Under the pieces are notes generated by a model. The model was not told the origin of the DNA. It worked only from the letters and a program-made list of their open reading frames with translations, and ran no database searches. Of a stretch of DNA of 64,000 nucleotides, positions 61,058 to 64,000 are shown piece by piece. The translations under genes and the position numbers were made by a program. This DNA comes from Adiantum capillus-veneris (Eukaryota > Streptophyta > Polypodiopsida > Polypodiales > Pteridaceae), in the NCBI GenBank assembly GCA_014529385.2, contig CM043971.1, positions 24,774,769 through 24,838,768 on the forward strand, written 5' to 3'. Position 1 is the stretch's first letter, and each line of letters begins with the position of its first letter.

Positions 61058-61121
61058 AGCGTAGGTAAAACCGGTTATGGAATGATTAATAACTCGCATA
61101 CCCAAGGTGATAACGGAGACC
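61058..61121. repeat. 64-bp repeat, right copy
   Basis: Partner of 48273-48336, same orientation, 12.8 kb away. It lies just after repeat Y copy 2, while the other lies just before Y copy 1. Confidence 0.85.
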
Positions 61122-64000
61122 TAAATACATTTATCATCAAGTTTCATCAATCTTTTTTATTGGTTATTTGGGTTTGCCCATCCAATTGATCTATATAGTG
61201 GTTCTCCAAGGAGTCTGGAGTCAAAAAGATTGACTTACTTCTGGTAGCAAGCTGTTTTTTGACCATATCTCTTAGCTCGTGCGTGATTTTCACATGACAC
61301 CGAGGAAAGAAAATGTTCTAAATGATGTGTTTTATCTCTGATATAAAGGGTTCAGTCTGATTCATAACGGTTTGTGAGTTATGACCAAAACAGTGTTCCT
61401 ACTGCCTCTATGATGTGAAACAAAAAGCACTTTTTACGCACGCATGTGATCATAAACACATCGTGTGCATAAATCAGCGTGTTCAACATGATGAAATAAT
61501 CATGGGGCAACTTCATATGTACTCGGTTAATCCATATATACACTTGTATACGAAAAAACAATCACTGAGAGGGTGACTACTCAGAAAAACGACATAGAGA
61601 GAGAGAGATGATGATGGCTATGGAGTTTAGAGCTTCTCACTATGCTTTAGAATCGATTAGAGGCTTTCAAAAGGCTTCTTGCTCTGCCACAAGAAAGAGG
61701 TGATGAGAGCTACGTAGAGGTTTTCACCATGAGAGCTTGCGAAGAGTGCGTACACCGGGAAACAAGAGAGGAGATAGTAAGCAACAAGTAGAGAGAGAAT
61801 ATCCTTCTTCTTCTTCTTCTTCTTCTTCGCGTATATGAGAGAGAAGAGCTTATGGAGATGGTGATGAAGAGCTTTCACCACTACGTATAATAGATGTGTA
61901 TAGCCTTGCAGTAGTAGACGCAACAGACGGCACTGAAAACTAAGGCTTGCAGGTGATTTTATAGGCACTGCAAAAAGTTGGAGTGGGCCCCAAGCCAACT
62001 ACTAGCGCCTCCTCCTCAGCTAGGAATAGCTCAATGTTTTTTGGAACTTTTCTAAAAATATGCCTTTGCTTTTGGTGCTTTTGGTGGTCAACTCTCCCAC
62101 TTTTTTTCCGATTTTTGCAGTAAAACTGACCAATTGAATAGTATCCGGCCAACTAATAGAACCTTGGCTAGACTAGGCTGCACCGTGATGTCCCGACATA
62201 ATTATGACTTTTCGGTACTGTCTCAACATATTTACGATGTCGCTTTTTAGAAACATAATTCCCATAAAAATCCCATTTGGTCCCGTTTTTGCTCCTAGTG
62301 ATCATTTTTAAATCTGACGGAGAATAAAATTAATATTTTTATGTTTAGGTCGTCCTAAAAAGAAGATTGCTTTTCAAAAACCTCGAAAAGCAAGAAAAGC
62401 TAAAAATTGCATAAAAAGCAAAAAAAAAAAGCAAAATTGTCTAAAATTCAACCACAGATTCTCCTTGTCCACCACTGGAACAAGAAAACGGACTCGCTTC
62501 TCACTAAAAGCCATGAAAAGCAAAAAATAACGTGAAAAGCACTCGAAAAGAATATTTTTACAAAATTGAACCATAGCTTCCCCAGAACACGTAGATTAAG
62601 GATCCGACACTACTTTTTACAAAAAAGCACCTAAAAGCATAAAAAGCATGAAAAAACTAAAAATAGCGGATTTTTCCAAAACTGAACCAAACGTCTGTCT
62701 AACCTACTGGAACATGGAAACGGCCTTGCTTTTAACTTTAGAGCCTTACAATACTGTCAATCAAGCATCTTAACTAAAAATTTGACAAAATAAATATTAA
62801 AAGCTATTTTTCTTATCTTTAAAAGAGACCCAAAAATTGGGGATCTTACAGCTCTACAGAGTTGTGGCCATGAGAAGGGGGGTCCCAATAGGAGTCTGAC
62901 AGAGTGGGAAGTTGGGCAGCCAATTCGGGCAAGCAGGGTCAGGGCGGACAACCGAGCAAGGCCTCCGGCAGGCGGGGGCAGAACGGGCAGGCTGGGCAGC
63001 TTCCGAGTAGGCGTATGCAGGGGGTAGGCTTTTGGGCAAACTCGGGCAGTGGGTAGGGCAACACCTTTTTCTTATGTGTGAATGTCCGGTTTTCCCCTTC
63101 AAAAAAAAATTCAAGAAAGAGGTGTTCCCACCACGTGCAAATTTGACTTGATGGCTTTTGAGCCTGTTTTTTCCACAAGGGTGTGGTGAGCATTAAATGC
63201 TTTTTTAAGCACACACACAAACACACGAACACACAATATTTTTGGACCCTCAGCTATCTAGAAAAAGCAAAGAATGGAGCTTTGATAATCTTGAAGTTTG
63301 TTCAAGGCATTACTTGATGAAGTTTAGCTTCAAAATTGTGTGTACGGGCTTGACTGAAAGCTCTCAAGACAGGGTACACACACACATAAATCAAACATTC
63401 CATTTACGTCGATGCAAGCAGATGTGGGCACTTGATGGGAAGGTGTAATCATGCAAAGAAAAATTCAAAATGCAAATTATATCTCAAACTAATTACCTCT
63501 AATCATTAGCTAGCGTAGTGGCCATGTAGACGTTCCCAAATCCAATACTAGAGACAATTAAGAATGAGTTTAATTATGCAAAATTGTCATAGAGATTAGC
63601 GAAAGCTAATCACACCAAATTAGAGCAAGAAACCTAGCTAGCATATCCTAGTTCTCGAATACCACTGGATGGAAATTGGATCGTGCTAGCTAGGGTGGAC
63701 AAAAGATAAACATCGTGCACACAAGTGAGTATGTGTTGGCTAGATTATCACTCAAGCAAATTAGGTTCCAAGATCAATTAACTTGGACTCATAAATAGAG
63801 TCTTGATTATTTTCTAATCCATCACAAGCTCACCATAAAAAAGGGAGATGTAATGCAAAATAGAGTTGTGTTTATTCATTCATGAAATGAGCTTTAAGTA
63901 GCTCTACAACTTGACTCCATTACATGTGGAATAATTCCCTCTTTCCCTCCTTCAATCAGACTTTAGGACAAAACCCACACTTTACAATGGGAAGTGGTGG
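61122..64000. other. Non-coding stretch to window end
   Basis: No convincing gene on either strand. Contains a CTT run at about 61804-61828 and an AAAAGC-rich tandem repeat at 62443-62710. Confidence 0.5.
62443..62710. repeat. Diverged 118-bp tandem repeat
   Basis: Starts AAAATTCAACC (62443), AAAATTGAACC (62562) and AAAACTGAACC (62678), giving periods of 119 and 116 bp. The units share an AAAAGC-rich second half and CACTGGAACA-type text. Confidence 0.65.

Overview
The window looks like nuclear DNA of a land plant with a large, repeat-rich genome. Evidence: plant-type Ty3/gypsy, Ty1/copia and L1-like elements with a DUF4283-type ORF1; tRNA-iMet primer sites; long GA/CT microsatellites; very low gene density; a plant-style Pol II promoter. 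A fern or gymnosperm would fit, but the sequence does not settle the clade. No bacterial genes, rRNA, tRNA or CRISPR array were seen.

Layout. 1-3.87 kb: the 5' half of a minus-strand Ty3/gypsy element (D: LTR, primer site, gag-protease, start of RT), cut by the window edge. 3.9-7.5 kb: microsatellite and LTR-like sequence. 7.5-10.9 kb: plus-strand copy of a gag-only LTR element (family B). 11.88-26.07 kb: one LTR-like repeat (X copy 1), split by a 5.3-kb non-autonomous LTR element with a perfect 5-bp target duplication and by a 6.9-kb LINE. 26.15-30.41 kb: second, inverted copy of B. 30.4-32.5 kb: non-coding, with three copies of a 22-bp palindrome about 290 bp apart. 32.5-37.1 kb: Ty3/gypsy pol (A), whose protein carries a retropepsin-like domain after the integrase. 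37.2-41.1 kb: decayed chromovirus-like gag-pol (C). 41.4-43.1 kb: two decayed tandem copies of an unidentified gene with F-box-like starts. 44.5-45 kb: GA and poly-G tracts. 45.5-48.24 kb: a gag-like ORF, a primer site and X copy 2, uninterrupted. 48.6-49.1 and 58.5-61 kb: two copies of repeat Y, which carry 2 units and about 2 kb of a CTCGAG-rich tandem array respectively. 51.4-53.5 kb: decayed unidentified gene. 53.7-54.9 kb: broken reading frame ending in a CENH3-like histone H3 fold. 55.1-55.5 kb: 441-bp foldback element. 55.6-57.2 kb: unidentified intron-containing gene with TATA box, probably damaged. 57.3-58.5 kb: Ty1/copia integrase fragment. 61-64 kb: non-coding with a weak 118-bp tandem repeat.

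How it fits together. Most of the window is nested retroelement debris; nearly every reading frame has stops or frameshifts. X copy 2 gives the pre-insertion sequence of X copy 1, so the insertions can be read base by base. Element A has pol but no visible gag; family B has gag but no pol. They lie next to each other on the same strand, which suggests a helper/dependent relationship or an unusual gene order. The best candidates for something new are the protease-like domain after the integrase, the B-family gag, the palindromic repeats and the CENH3-like frame.
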